From: Nephthysia sp036513515
GTDB taxonomy: Bacteria; Chloroflexota; Dormibacteria; Dormibacterales; Dormibacteraceae
DNA length: 64,000 bases
Direction: 5' to 3'
NCBI GenBank assembly: GCA_036513515.1
Contig: DATBYW010000079.1
Coordinates: 10,891-74,890 of the forward strand
Shown: piece by piece, positions 31,685 to 39,629 of the stretch
Layout of the letters: each line of letters starts with the position of its first letter
Numbering within the stretch: position 1 is the stretch's first letter
The notes under the pieces: generated by a model
What the model saw: only the letters and a program-made list of their open reading frames with translations
The model's database searches: none
Told to the model about the DNA's origin: nothing
Program-made: the position numbers and the translations under genes

Positions 31685-32830
31685 GTGGACTCGGGCCTCG
31701 GCAGGGCACTCGCCGACCTTCAGCTCGTCGACCATCACGTTCACGGCGCACTTGCCGCGGACCTCGACCGGCCTCAATTCGAAGAGCTGCTCACCGAGTC
31801 CGACCGGCCGGTCCCGGGCTGGATGACGCAGTTCGATTCACAGCTCGGCTTTGCACTCCGTCGCTGGTGCGCACCGGTCCTGGAGCTCGAGCCGCATTCG
31901 AGCGCCGGCAGCTACTGGCAGCGTCGTCGTGAGCTTGGGACACCCGAGGTGAACCGCCGGTTCCTTCGCGCCAGCGGGATAGGCCGCTTCCTGGTCGAGA
32001 CCGGATACGGTGGCGAGCTGATCCTGGACCTGGAGGGCATGGCTGCGGCTTCTGGGAAGGCGGTACAGGAACTGGTTCGCCTGGAGGCCGTGGCAGACGA
32101 GCTGGCCCGGTCAGGCGTTGGCGCTGATGAGTTTGGGACGAGGTTCCAGGATTCTCTGTGGGCGCGCACGGAAAATGCGGTGGGACTGAAGAGCATCGCG
32201 GCATATCGGTGCGGCCTGGATTTCGATCCCGACCCCCCGACGGTGGCTGAAGTCAGTTCGGCCGCGGGGCGCTGGCTTCGTGAGGTCGAGTCGGCGGGGG
32301 AGTCCCGCGTGAGCGACCCGACCCTGATCCGGTTCTTGATCTGGACGGGCGTCGATCGTGGGCTGCCGCTGCAGTTCCACGTCGGATACGGGGATCCTGA
32401 CCTGGACCTGCACCGCTGCGACCCGCTGTTGCTGACAAGGTTTATCAAGCTGGTCGAGCCGCGAGCGACCCCTCTCATGCTTCTGCACTGCTACCCGTTT
32501 CATCGCAATGCCGGGTATCTGGCGCAGGTATTTCCACACGTCTATTTCGATGTCGGCCTGGGAATCAACCACACAGGGGCGCGGGCGGACGCTGTCGTGG
32601 CGGAGTCCCTGGAACTGGCGCCATTTTCAAAGATATTGTTCTCCTCCGACGCATGGGGTCCGTCAGAGCTTCACTACCTCGGTGCTTTGCTCTGGAGACG
32701 AGCGACAGCCCGGGTCCTTCAGGCCTGGGTGGAAGCAGGAGAATGGTCAAGTGAAGACGCCCTGCGCGTGGCTTCCCTGATCGGCGCCGAAAACGCAAAC
32801 CGCGTGTACAGCCTGAGCGACGCGGATTGA
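31685..32830 (+). CDS. Amidohydrolase_2 family hydrolase/decarboxylase, FluG N-terminal-like (2)
   Basis: About 381 residues and clearly paralogous to the gene 3 nt upstream: metal site 'LVDHHVHGALAAD', shared 'GLKSIAAYRCGLDFDPD' (the first copy has GLKTIIAYRTGL), 'LPLQFHVGYGDPDLDL', 'MLLHCYPFHRNAGYLAQ' and 'ILFSSDAWGPSE'. GTG start without a clear ribosome site, so it is probably translated by coupling. Two tandem paralogues may form a heteromer or act on two related substrates. Its end is 16 nt from the convergent FUSC gene. Confidence 0.86.
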   Translation: MDSGLGRALADLQLVDHHVHGALAADLDRPQFEELLTESDRPVPGWMTQFDSQLGFALRRWCAPVLELEPHSSAGSYWQRRRELGTPEVNRRFLRASGIGRFLVETGYGGELILDLEGMAAASGKAVQELVRLEAVADELARSGVGADEFGTRFQDSLWARTENAVGLKSIAAYRCGLDFDPDPPTVAEVSSAAGRWLREVESAGESRVSDPTLIRFLIWTGVDRGLPLQFHVGYGDPDLDLHRCDPLLLTRFIKLVEPRATPLMLLHCYPFHRNAGYLAQVFPHVYFDVGLGINHTGARADAVVAESLELAPFSKILFSSDAWGPSELHYLGALLWRRATARVLQAWVEAGEWSSEDALRVASLIGAENANRVYSLSDAD

Positions 32831-32846
32831 TGGATTCCCTCCCGCT

Positions 32847-34943
32847 TTACTCCTGCTCTTTCCTGCGCCGGCTCCTGCGGCGGGGGTGGGTGGGCGGTGG
32901 GCCGGCGGCTTCGGGGTCGGCGAGCAGCACGCTCACCGCCCGGTCGGGGCCGGCGGAAAGGCCCTCCTCCTCGAGGTCGAGCCAGATCCTGGTCAGCGCC
33001 AGGTAGATGTCGGTCTCGGTCCAGCCAGGCAGGCGCTCATCGAGGTCCTGCGAGCGGACCACGGCCATGAGAGGTTTGTAGACGGAGTCGTACCAGCTGG
33101 CCGCTGCGTCGGGGATCGACACCTCGTGTCCCTGCTCGATGCCCAGGAAGTATCGATGGCCCAGGATGTGGTCGAACAGTACGTCGTAGCGGCCGAGCTG
33201 GCTGCACTCCAGGCGAGCCTCCGGACGGGTCCGGTCCAGCTCCGTGCGTTCGAGGAATTTGGCGTACTCCTCGGCCTTCAGCAGTTCCTCGGGCTTGATA
33301 TCCGAGCTGAGGGGCGCCCGCGTCTTCACCTCCGTGACCTCCGCGCGGATGGTCTGCCAGCCGAGGGTCCGCGCGACCGAGACACGGGCGTGACCGTCTC
33401 TCACGAAGTACACGTCGCCCAGCTGGTAGACCTTGATCGGCGGCAGTTCGACACCCTTCTCCATGAGCGCGAAGAGCTCCACCCAGCGCTGCTGGACGCG
33501 GCGCCTGCGCGGCAGGAAAGAGGCGCTGAAATCCGGCGTGCGGTTCTCCGTGCCCCTGATCCGGGCCACCGGGATCTCCTGGATTCCCCTGTCCTCCTCG
33601 CCGGTGATGCCGGCGGCCTCCACCACCTCGTTGAGCGGCGGCAGCGGCTTCGGCCGCCGGCTGAAGGCGGATGTCAGGTCATCGCGAAACGCCTCCTGGC
33701 GCTCCTGGTCGAACTCGATCACGGCCTCCCGGGTTGAAGACGGACCGGGCAGCCGCCGGCCACCAAGCCGTCTCAGGACGCGGGCCACCAATCGGTCCGG
33801 ATCGACCTGATTGGGCGGCCGCCAGGTGCCGACATCGTGGAGGAGGTCGTCAAGCGCTGCTGCCAGTGCCACGGCGTGGCGTTCCTGGGGTGCCGCCGTC
33901 GCGAAGCGGGCGACCTCATCTCTTCCCCTCGCGACCTCGTCGTCGACCTCTTCTCCTTTGAGCCGGCGGTCGATCGCCTGGACCGCGATGCCCCCCGCCG
34001 CCAGGAGGTGGGGTCGTGCCTGCGCCCACTGTTCCGCCTCGGCTTGCTCGGGCCGCGGCGCTTCGGCCGCCTGCCGGGCCAGTGCGCGGACGGTCCGGTA
34101 GAGGTAGGAGATCAACCGCAGGCGATCTTCAAGGCTGCTCAGGTCCTGCAAGCGCCCGAAGTGCCAGGGGTTCCAGCGCAGGGCGTCCTCGGCCGGACCG
34201 ACCTCGGCCACCGCGGCGTCAGCCTTCTCGCTGTTGGAGCGGACCTCGCGCCGGTTGGCCTCCGTGTCGCCGTAGGTGCCCGCCAGCTGGAGAGTCCGCA
34301 GCACGTCGGACCTGATCTTCTGGCTCGCCTCCCGGAACTCCTGCCGAATGCCGCGCACCGGGTTGGGCGGCCAGAGCAGCGCCGCCACCGCGACGCCCAC
34401 GGCGCCGCCCACGACCGTCTCCCAGAGGCGGGCGATGTTCGCGTCGCTGCCGGAGGCGAGCACAAGCAGGGCGGAGACCGCGATCTGGTTGTTGAATCCC
34501 AGGCGCTGCAGCCTCAACCAGCCGCCCATGATCATGCCCAGGAACATGATCCCGGCCACCACCGGCGCCGAGAGGCCCAGGAAGTGGATGGCGATCAGGC
34601 CGAGAATCAGCCCGGCGATCACGCCGAGCAGGAACTGCAGTGAGTTCAGGAGCGAACCGTAGGCGTTGCCCTGCATCAGGATGACCACCGCCAGCACGGC
34701 GTCGAAAGGTTTCGGGTTGCCGAAGGCCTGGCCCAGGAACCAGGCCAGACCGGACGCCAGCGCGACCTTGGTCGAGAGCACGGCCACCGGGCCCATAAAG
34801 CTGGGCGGCTCCGCGAGGCGCCAGAGCAGGTAGCGGAGGCGGCTCCTCAGGCGCCCGAACGCAGACGCGGACGTGGCAAGCGAGCGCCTGAGCTGCGCCG
34901 CCTCATCGTCGGTCCGCGGCTGGGCCGTGGTTTGATCTTCCAT
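32847..34943 (-). CDS. FUSC/aromatic-acid-exporter-like membrane protein fused to a ParB-like domain
   Basis: About 698 residues. Residues ~40-190 hold about six hydrophobic helices of the FUSC/ArAE type (FMGPVAVLSTKVALASGLAWFLGQ, then VAVVILMQGNAYG-like spans), followed by a long helical cytosolic region (~200-430). The C-terminal ~220 residues contain 'ELPPIKVYQLGDVYFVRDGHARVSVARTLG' near residues 535-565, the ParB/sulfiredoxin-like nucleotide-binding fold, seen in DUF4032-type proteins. ATG at 34943 is supported by GGGAG 6 nt before it. Joining an exporter-like membrane part to a ParB-like domain is odd; the fused part could couple nucleotide binding to transport. Function unassigned. Confidence 0.78.
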   Translation of the reverse strand: MEDQTTAQPRTDDEAAQLRRSLATSASAFGRLRSRLRYLLWRLAEPPSFMGPVAVLSTKVALASGLAWFLGQAFGNPKPFDAVLAVVILMQGNAYGSLLNSLQFLLGVIAGLILGLIAIHFLGLSAPVVAGIMFLGMIMGGWLRLQRLGFNNQIAVSALLVLASGSDANIARLWETVVGGAVGVAVAALLWPPNPVRGIRQEFREASQKIRSDVLRTLQLAGTYGDTEANRREVRSNSEKADAAVAEVGPAEDALRWNPWHFGRLQDLSSLEDRLRLISYLYRTVRALARQAAEAPRPEQAEAEQWAQARPHLLAAGGIAVQAIDRRLKGEEVDDEVARGRDEVARFATAAPQERHAVALAAALDDLLHDVGTWRPPNQVDPDRLVARVLRRLGGRRLPGPSSTREAVIEFDQERQEAFRDDLTSAFSRRPKPLPPLNEVVEAAGITGEEDRGIQEIPVARIRGTENRTPDFSASFLPRRRRVQQRWVELFALMEKGVELPPIKVYQLGDVYFVRDGHARVSVARTLGWQTIRAEVTEVKTRAPLSSDIKPEELLKAEEYAKFLERTELDRTRPEARLECSQLGRYDVLFDHILGHRYFLGIEQGHEVSIPDAAASWYDSVYKPLMAVVRSQDLDERLPGWTETDIYLALTRIWLDLEEEGLSAGPDRAVSVLLADPEAAGPPPTHPRRRSRRRKEQE

Positions 34944-35028
34944 GAGGATCTCCCGTCCTGTGGCTCCCCCTCCCCGCACCCGCAGGTCCGGCGCGCCGGG
35001 AGCCCGCAACCATGCTACGGCCGAGTCG

Positions 35029-35085
35029 CCCTCCCCCCGCGCGCGGAGGGAGGTGGGTGGGCCTGGGGGGAGGACGTCAGGAACT
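35029..35085. repeat. GC-rich palindromic REP-like element, copy 2, at the ArsR gene end
   Basis: CCCTCC (35029-35034) pairs with GGAGGG (35045-35050), followed by a (G)GTGGGTGGG-cct-GGGGGGAGGACGTCA tail that matches, in reverse, the element at 2820-2878. It can also act as the ArsR terminator. Confidence 0.5.
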
Positions 35086-36078
35086 GGGCAGCACTGCTGT
35101 GGTCAGTTCGGCGAGGAGGCCTCGGAGTCGATCACCGTCGACGGCGTACAAGGTGCGACCGTGCTGGCGAACCCCGTTCACCAGCGCGGCCTCCCTGAGG
35201 ATCCGGAAGTGGGTGCTCACTGTCGGTTGAGCCAGCTCGAAGGCGTCAGCCAGCTCGGTGATGGTTGCCGGCTGCGCTGCCAGATGTGACAGCATCGCGA
35301 GCCGGGTTGGATCTGAGAGCGCCTTGACCCGCGCCGCCAGCTTTTCCGCGTGGTGGCGGAGGTCCTGAGCGCCGCGCTGCGGGTCCACCGAGAAGCCCAG
35401 CACCCAGGTGCTGGGCAGGTCGAAGAGCAATACCCAGCCGGTCGAGACGCTGCTGGGCGCCAGCGCAAGGCGTCCACGCTCTTCGGCACTCTGCAGCTCC
35501 TGGTCGAACTTGTTGCAGTTGAGATGACCTCGAAGGACCTCGATCGTGCCGGAGGCGATCGACTGCCGGGCGCGGAGGCGGTCCGTCACGGCCTCCACCC
35601 GGCGGAGGCCTTCGCTCTCCCAGCCGGGCAGGATCTCCCGCCAGAGGTCGTTGAGCAGCGCGACCCAGCGGCGACGGAGACCGCTGTCACGGCGAAGCCG
35701 GTCGAGCCGGGCCAGAAGGGCTTCGCGGTCCTGGGGCGCTTCGGACGACAGCGCCACACCTTTGGTGGCGAACACCTCGGCCGGTGCCATGGCCAGGAGC
35801 GGAGCCGGGTCGGTGCCGAGCAAGACCCCAAGCCTGTCAGCCACCACAAGGATCTCGCCCATACCGACGGTTGCGTCAGGCCAGAAGTCCAGCACGCGCT
35901 GGGCAAGCGCCCTCGAGCGACGGCTCGGCCTCCCGGGAGCGGACAGGCCGTGGCGCTCGTAGCCGTTCTGCAGCGCGAACGTCAGCGAGTAGAGCTCCAT
36001 GGCAGCCGAGGGGAGGATCGGTGGAGCGCCGACCGGTTCGAGCCGGCTGTCCACAGCGGGATCGGCGATCACTGGCAT
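35077..36078 (-). CDS. ArsR-family transcriptional regulator with a long N-terminal domain
   Basis: About 333 residues. The C-terminal ~90 residues are an ArsR winged helix (LSDPTRLAMLSHLAAQPATITELADAFELAQPTVSTHFRILREAALV, residues ~240-290). The ~230-residue N-terminal part is the DUF5937-like extension often found in actinobacterial ArsR proteins, a likely effector domain; no metal-binding Cys cluster is visible. ATG at 36078 with no ribosome site, so the message may be leaderless; ATG 36000 is an alternative. A perfect 9-bp inverted repeat at 36087-36114 just upstream is its probable own operator and would also control the divergent small gene at 36131. Confidence 0.85.
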   Translation of the reverse strand: MPVIADPAVDSRLEPVGAPPILPSAAMELYSLTFALQNGYERHGLSAPGRPSRRSRALAQRVLDFWPDATVGMGEILVVADRLGVLLGTDPAPLLAMAPAEVFATKGVALSSEAPQDREALLARLDRLRRDSGLRRRWVALLNDLWREILPGWESEGLRRVEAVTDRLRARQSIASGTIEVLRGHLNCNKFDQELQSAEERGRLALAPSSVSTGWVLLFDLPSTWVLGFSVDPQRGAQDLRHHAEKLAARVKALSDPTRLAMLSHLAAQPATITELADAFELAQPTVSTHFRILREAALVNGVRQHGRTLYAVDGDRLRGLLAELTTAVLPSS

Positions 36079-36086
36079 AGCTAGTC

Positions 36087-36114
36087 GACTATATCAGAAA
36101 GCGCCGATATAGTC
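36087..36114. promoter_or_regulatory. Probable ArsR operator, perfect inverted repeat
   Basis: GACTATATC (36087-36095) and GATATAGTC (36106-36114) are perfect complements separated by 10 nt; a third AGATATACT-like half site follows at 36115-36123. AT-rich in a GC-rich genome and placed between two divergent starts, it fits an autoregulatory operator with embedded promoters. Confidence 0.7.
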
Positions 36115-36130
36115 AGATATACTCGTGGGC

Positions 36131-36304
36131 ATGTGGACTGAGTACGAGTTGGAACTCGAAGTGAAGGAGCGAGCGGCGCACTTGAGCCAGCAGCGGGAGC
36201 ACCTGCGGCCCCGAACGCCCACATCGCTCAGGGTTGCGGTTGTCCTGCGATCCATGGCCGACCGGCTGGAGGCACGCGCGGCAGGAGCGGTTCGAGCCGT
36301 CTGA
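36131..36304 (+). CDS. Small helical hypothetical protein divergent from the ArsR gene
   Basis: A 57-residue frame starting MWTEYELELEVKERAAHL, Glu/Arg-rich and probably all helical, without a membrane segment. It starts 17 nt after the operator palindrome, so it may be leaderless or nearly so. No family recognised. The clear start next to an operator and the amphipathic composition argue for a real gene, not proof. Confidence 0.45.
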   Translation: MWTEYELELEVKERAAHLSQQREHLRPRTPTSLRVAVVLRSMADRLEARAAGAVRAV

Positions 36305-36419
36305 CGGCCCGGCCCGCTCCTCCTTTACGTCGCCGCCCGGCCGCCCCGCCGTCACTGCGACACCGGCTTGCCATCATTTCGTCGAGACCTGCGGCGACTC
36401 AGGCACTACCGTGTGCGGC

Positions 36420-36956
36420 ATGAGCGAACCGCAAGATCCCCAACCGGCCGGCGGCGGACCCGCCGGCGATTCCCGCTCGCCGGGGCCGCCGCCGCCAGCA
36501 CCGCCGCCGCCGTCCGACTATCCTCCGGGCTATCCCTCCTCGCCGCCGGGGGCTCCGCCCGGGGTGGAACCGGGGCACACGCCGCCGGTCGGGTATGGGA
36601 CCGGTCCCTACGGGGCCTTGCAGCCCCAGGCGGTGCCTCCCGACGAGGAGCGGCTCTGGAGCATGTTCAGCCACCTCAGCTTCTTCGTCTTCGGCATCAT
36701 CGCGCCCCTGATCATCATGCTCACGATCGGCTCTCGCTCCGGCTACGTCCGCCACCACGCCGTGGAGGCGCTCAACTTCCACATCACGGTCTGGATCGCG
36801 AGCTTCGTCGCCGGTCTCACCATCCTCCTGGTGATCGGGATCTTCCTGCTGCCCGCCGTCCTCATCGCGGCCGCCGTCTTCACGGTGATCGCAGCCGTCC
36901 GCGCCTACCAGGGCGTGCCCTACCGCTATCCACTCTCGATCCGCCTGATCTCCTGA
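36420..36956 (+). CDS. DUF4870 (Tic20-like) membrane protein with a Pro-rich N-terminus
   Basis: About 178 residues. Residues 1-75 are Pro/Gly-rich and disordered; residues ~78-178 are the DUF4870 domain: 'DEERLWSMFSHLSFFVFGIIAPLIIML' then 'VRHHAVEALNFHITVWIASFVAGL' and a third helix before 'AYQGVPYRYPLSIRLI' at the end. Three transmembrane helices predicted. This family is common in Gram-positive-type bacteria with no known reaction. The frame is open upstream to 36234, but ATG 36420 begins the usual protein. It ends just before a strong terminator. Confidence 0.86.
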   Translation: MSEPQDPQPAGGGPAGDSRSPGPPPPAPPPPSDYPPGYPSSPPGAPPGVEPGHTPPVGYGTGPYGALQPQAVPPDEERLWSMFSHLSFFVFGIIAPLIIMLTIGSRSGYVRHHAVEALNFHITVWIASFVAGLTILLVIGIFLLPAVLIAAAVFTVIAAVRAYQGVPYRYPLSIRLIS

Positions 36957-36971
36957 GCCGGATACTGCGCC

Positions 36972-36997
36972 CGCGGGGGAGGCCTGCCTCCCCCGCG
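36972..36997 (+). terminator. Strong terminator hairpin after the DUF4870 gene
   Basis: A perfect 11-bp stem (CGCGGGGGAGG at 36972-36982, complement at 36987-36997) with a 4-nt loop, 15 nt after the stop codon. Confidence 0.75.
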
Positions 36998-37185
36998 CTC
37001 TCAGGTTGATGAAAAAGGGTTGTCGAACGAGTTGGCCATCCAGGTGGTCCAGATTCGAGCGCATTTCCGAGCACCGGAGTGAGCGCATCTGAAGCGCGCG
37101 AGGGCCGGCTCAGCATCTGGCGATTCGTGCCCGACGAGGCCGGCTTCTTTTCAAGCGGACCACCGAGAGGCTGGTTGAAAGTAAT

Positions 37186-37581
37186 ATGCAGCATTCGATG
37201 GCAAGGCCCAAGAAGGCAGACGCGCGTGTCGCCACCAACCCCAGACCCAGGCCAGGAGTTGGAGCGAGCGGGCGGGGCGGCGATCCCGATCCGCGAGCCC
37301 TGGTCAGGGCCCTGAGTCGAGAGGTCGCTCGCCTGCCGGCTCTCGAGGCTGAGCTGGCGGCTGCCGAGCAGACGATCCAGGACCACCGCCGCCGAAGTGA
37401 CCAGGAGGGGAAACGCAGCGCCGGCGCGCAGGCGTCCTTGACGATCGTGGTGGAGACCCTTCAGGCTATCACCGCGATCAGCCACGGGAAGCGCGTGGAC
37501 CGCCGCCTCGCAAAGGCGCAGAAGCTGGCGGCGCGAGCTCTGAAACGAGTGGAAAACAGCCAGGCTCCTGTGGACAGGTGA
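37186..37581 (+). CDS. Small hypothetical protein with a coiled-coil segment
   Basis: A 131-residue frame starting at ATG 37186 (or ATG 37198, giving MARPKKADARV). The first 45 residues are basic and Pro/Gly-rich; residues ~45-85 form a heptad-like helix (VRALSREVARLPALEAELAA), and the C-terminus is Lys/Arg-rich. No domain recognised; no clear ribosome site. Codon pattern is acceptable but support is modest. Confidence 0.42.
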   Translation: MQHSMARPKKADARVATNPRPRPGVGASGRGGDPDPRALVRALSREVARLPALEAELAAAEQTIQDHRRRSDQEGKRSAGAQASLTIVVETLQAITAISHGKRVDRRLAKAQKLAARALKRVENSQAPVDR

Positions 37582-37717
37582 CTCAGTAGGACGCTGCTCG
37601 AGACGAATCACCGGATAGATCGCGCTCGAGTCTTGCGGCCAGGGCCTGCCCCCGGATGGGCGAGGTACTCTGTTAGTCGCACACAGTCCGGTCTATGAGG
37701 AGAAAGGGTTAGTCGAC

Positions 37718-38005
37718 ATGCAGGGGCTCGTCACCGCTCAAGAGTTGGCCGATACGCTGAACAGACTGCGGCCCAGCGACCCAATGTGGGACGAGGGCGG
37801 TTTCCGCGTGAGCGGGCGGTGGCTGGAAATTGATCCCGACGCCTCCGATGCCCTGGCCGCAAAGTTGCTTCGCTGCCGGCTGACGAAGGCTCGCAGGTTG
37901 AACGAGGCGGAGGCACGCTGGCTGGTGGCAGGTGGAGTCGGTGTCGTATACGACGACGAGAGCGGCTGGACGCCGGCTCCCGACGGCAAGAACCACCGCA
38001 AATAG
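37718..38005 (+). CDS. Small hypothetical protein (95 residues)
   Basis: ATG at 37718 follows GAGGAG about 18 nt upstream and AAAGGG closer in. The protein is soluble, with a helical N-terminus (TAQELADTLNRLRPS), a 'GRWLEIDPDASDALAAKLLRCRL' middle and a short C-terminal tail. I do not recognise the family. It ends 21 nt before a perfect hairpin shared with the convergent phosphoesterase gene. Confidence 0.6.
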   Translation: MQGLVTAQELADTLNRLRPSDPMWDEGGFRVSGRWLEIDPDASDALAAKLLRCRLTKARRLNEAEARWLVAGGVGVVYDDESGWTPAPDGKNHRK

Positions 38006-38025
38006 TCCGCAAACCTCAGTAGAAA

Positions 38026-38047
38026 TTCCCTCCCTTGCGGGAGGGAA
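38026..38047. terminator. Bidirectional terminator hairpin
   Basis: TTCCCTCCC (38026-38034) and GGGAGGGAA (38039-38047) form a perfect 9-bp stem with a TTGC loop between two convergent genes. Confidence 0.75.
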
Positions 38048-38053
38048 GGCCAT

Positions 38054-39580
38054 TCATCGGTGGTTGGCGGCGTTGTACTTGGCTTGTACGTCGCGCAGGA
38101 ATTTGACCGCGTCGAACTTGGTGTGGATCTGCTCGTAGGTGGACAGAAGACGGTCCTTCTCCTGGTCGATAGCCGAGCCCAGGTCCCGCTTGGCCGCCGC
38201 CGCCAGGTGCAGCTCACGCGCCATGGCGACCTGCAGGAATCCGACCAGCGTCGAATCAACCGGTCCGGCCAGTTCCGCCGGGACTCTCTCGAGGACGCCG
38301 AGGAGCTGCTCATCCAGGTCCGGACCGCAGTCCGGAATGCCGGAGGGAGCCGGATCCGGGAGCCTCGTCGGTGCGTCCTGGCGGGGGGAGTCGAGAGCGA
38401 AGAGGTGGTCGAGACCGGCCGCGCCTGCGTCGCGAGCCGTCAGAGGATCCAGCCCGTGCAAACGCTCGACGGTGGCCAGGACTGAGGTGTGATCGTGCAC
38501 CCTATGGTCGATCGCTCCCCTCGTTGTGTAAGGGGAGATGACGAGCGTGGGGATCCGGACGCCCAGTTGATCGAACTGGAAGCCGTGACGGTTGTTGTCA
38601 GGCGAAAAGGGGTCGCCCGGAGGCGGGGCCGGCGGCGGGACGACGTGGTCGTAGAAGCCCCCGTGCTCGTCGTAAAGCACTATCAGAAGGCTGCTCTCCC
38701 AGACCGGCGAGTTGCGGATCGTCTCATACACATCCTTGAGCAGCTTTTCGCCCCTGGTCACGTCGTCGAGCGGATGTTGGGAGTTGCCGCACTTGAAGTT
38801 CCGCCCGTCGGCAAGGACGTGCCCGTAGTGAGGCTCGATGAACATGTAGGCATCGGCAAAGGCGGGGTCGTTGACTCTGGCGGCGAAGTCCTTGATCGAG
38901 AAGAACCGGCCTTCCAGGACGTGCTCGAGCATCCCACTGAGACTCAGCACCTGGGGTAGGGCGTCCCCCTCGGCGACGCTCCACGGCACTCCGGCTGCGC
39001 TCAACTTGTCGAAGATCGTCCCGCCGGCGAACTTGTAGCCGTCGAGCAATGCCGTTGCCGAACGGGCCATCGTCGGGGAGTCGTCAAGGCCGGCCGAGGA
39101 GGCCGCATGCACGAAGCAGCGGTTGGGCCAGGTGGGGCCGGGCAGCGAGGAGAACCAGTGGTCACAAACCGCGAACTCGGCAGCGAGCGCGTTGATCACG
39201 GGCAGCTGATCTGGGCGAAAGGCCCTCATCACGGCGGACGGATCGCCGCCGCTTGAGGACGCTGCGAGCCGCGAGGCGAATCCGGACATGGTGATCGGGG
39301 GATAGCGACCGGCGGCGTCCGGGTAGGTCGCGCCTTGACCGCAGAGCTGCTCGAGAACGTCTTCGAAGTTGTGAGGGGGGTCGACAGTCAGGCTGAAGTC
39401 GGCGCCGGCGGAGACGGCGATCTCCTCTCCAGACGGCAGCCGGTTCGTTTCCCCACCCGTGAGCCCTTCGACAGTCGTCGGTTCGCCGCTGACGGCGTCG
39501 GTGCCGGCGAGCGGGGAGAAGCCCAGCATGTGATCGAACGAACGGTTTTCCAGCATGAGGACGAAGACGTGTTCGACCAA
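38054..39580 (-). CDS. Phospholipase C / acid phosphatase-type phosphoesterase (PF04185)
   Basis: About 508 residues. The opening HVFVLMLENRSFDHMLG is the family's first metal-site motif (E-N-R-S-F-D); 'DEHGGFYDHVVPP' gives the D-E-H-G-G-x-Y-D-H site and 'RIPTLVISPYT' the downstream strand. The family hydrolyses phosphatidylcholine, other phosphodiesters or phosphomonoesters. No signal peptide is visible, so it may be cytosolic or leave by another route. TTG 39580 was chosen since AGGAGG lies 8 nt before it; GTG 39589 would overlap that site. The helical C-terminal ~110 residues replace the usual DUF756 repeats. Isolated transcription unit. Confidence 0.88.
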   Translation of the reverse strand: MVEHVFVLMLENRSFDHMLGFSPLAGTDAVSGEPTTVEGLTGGETNRLPSGEEIAVSAGADFSLTVDPPHNFEDVLEQLCGQGATYPDAAGRYPPITMSGFASRLAASSSGGDPSAVMRAFRPDQLPVINALAAEFAVCDHWFSSLPGPTWPNRCFVHAASSAGLDDSPTMARSATALLDGYKFAGGTIFDKLSAAGVPWSVAEGDALPQVLSLSGMLEHVLEGRFFSIKDFAARVNDPAFADAYMFIEPHYGHVLADGRNFKCGNSQHPLDDVTRGEKLLKDVYETIRNSPVWESSLLIVLYDEHGGFYDHVVPPPAPPPGDPFSPDNNRHGFQFDQLGVRIPTLVISPYTTRGAIDHRVHDHTSVLATVERLHGLDPLTARDAGAAGLDHLFALDSPRQDAPTRLPDPAPSGIPDCGPDLDEQLLGVLERVPAELAGPVDSTLVGFLQVAMARELHLAAAAKRDLGSAIDQEKDRLLSTYEQIHTKFDAVKFLRDVQAKYNAANHR

Positions 39581-39629
39581 CTGGCTCACCTCCTTCTTCC
39601 CTGCGACGTGGACCGGATAAGTGTGCTGG

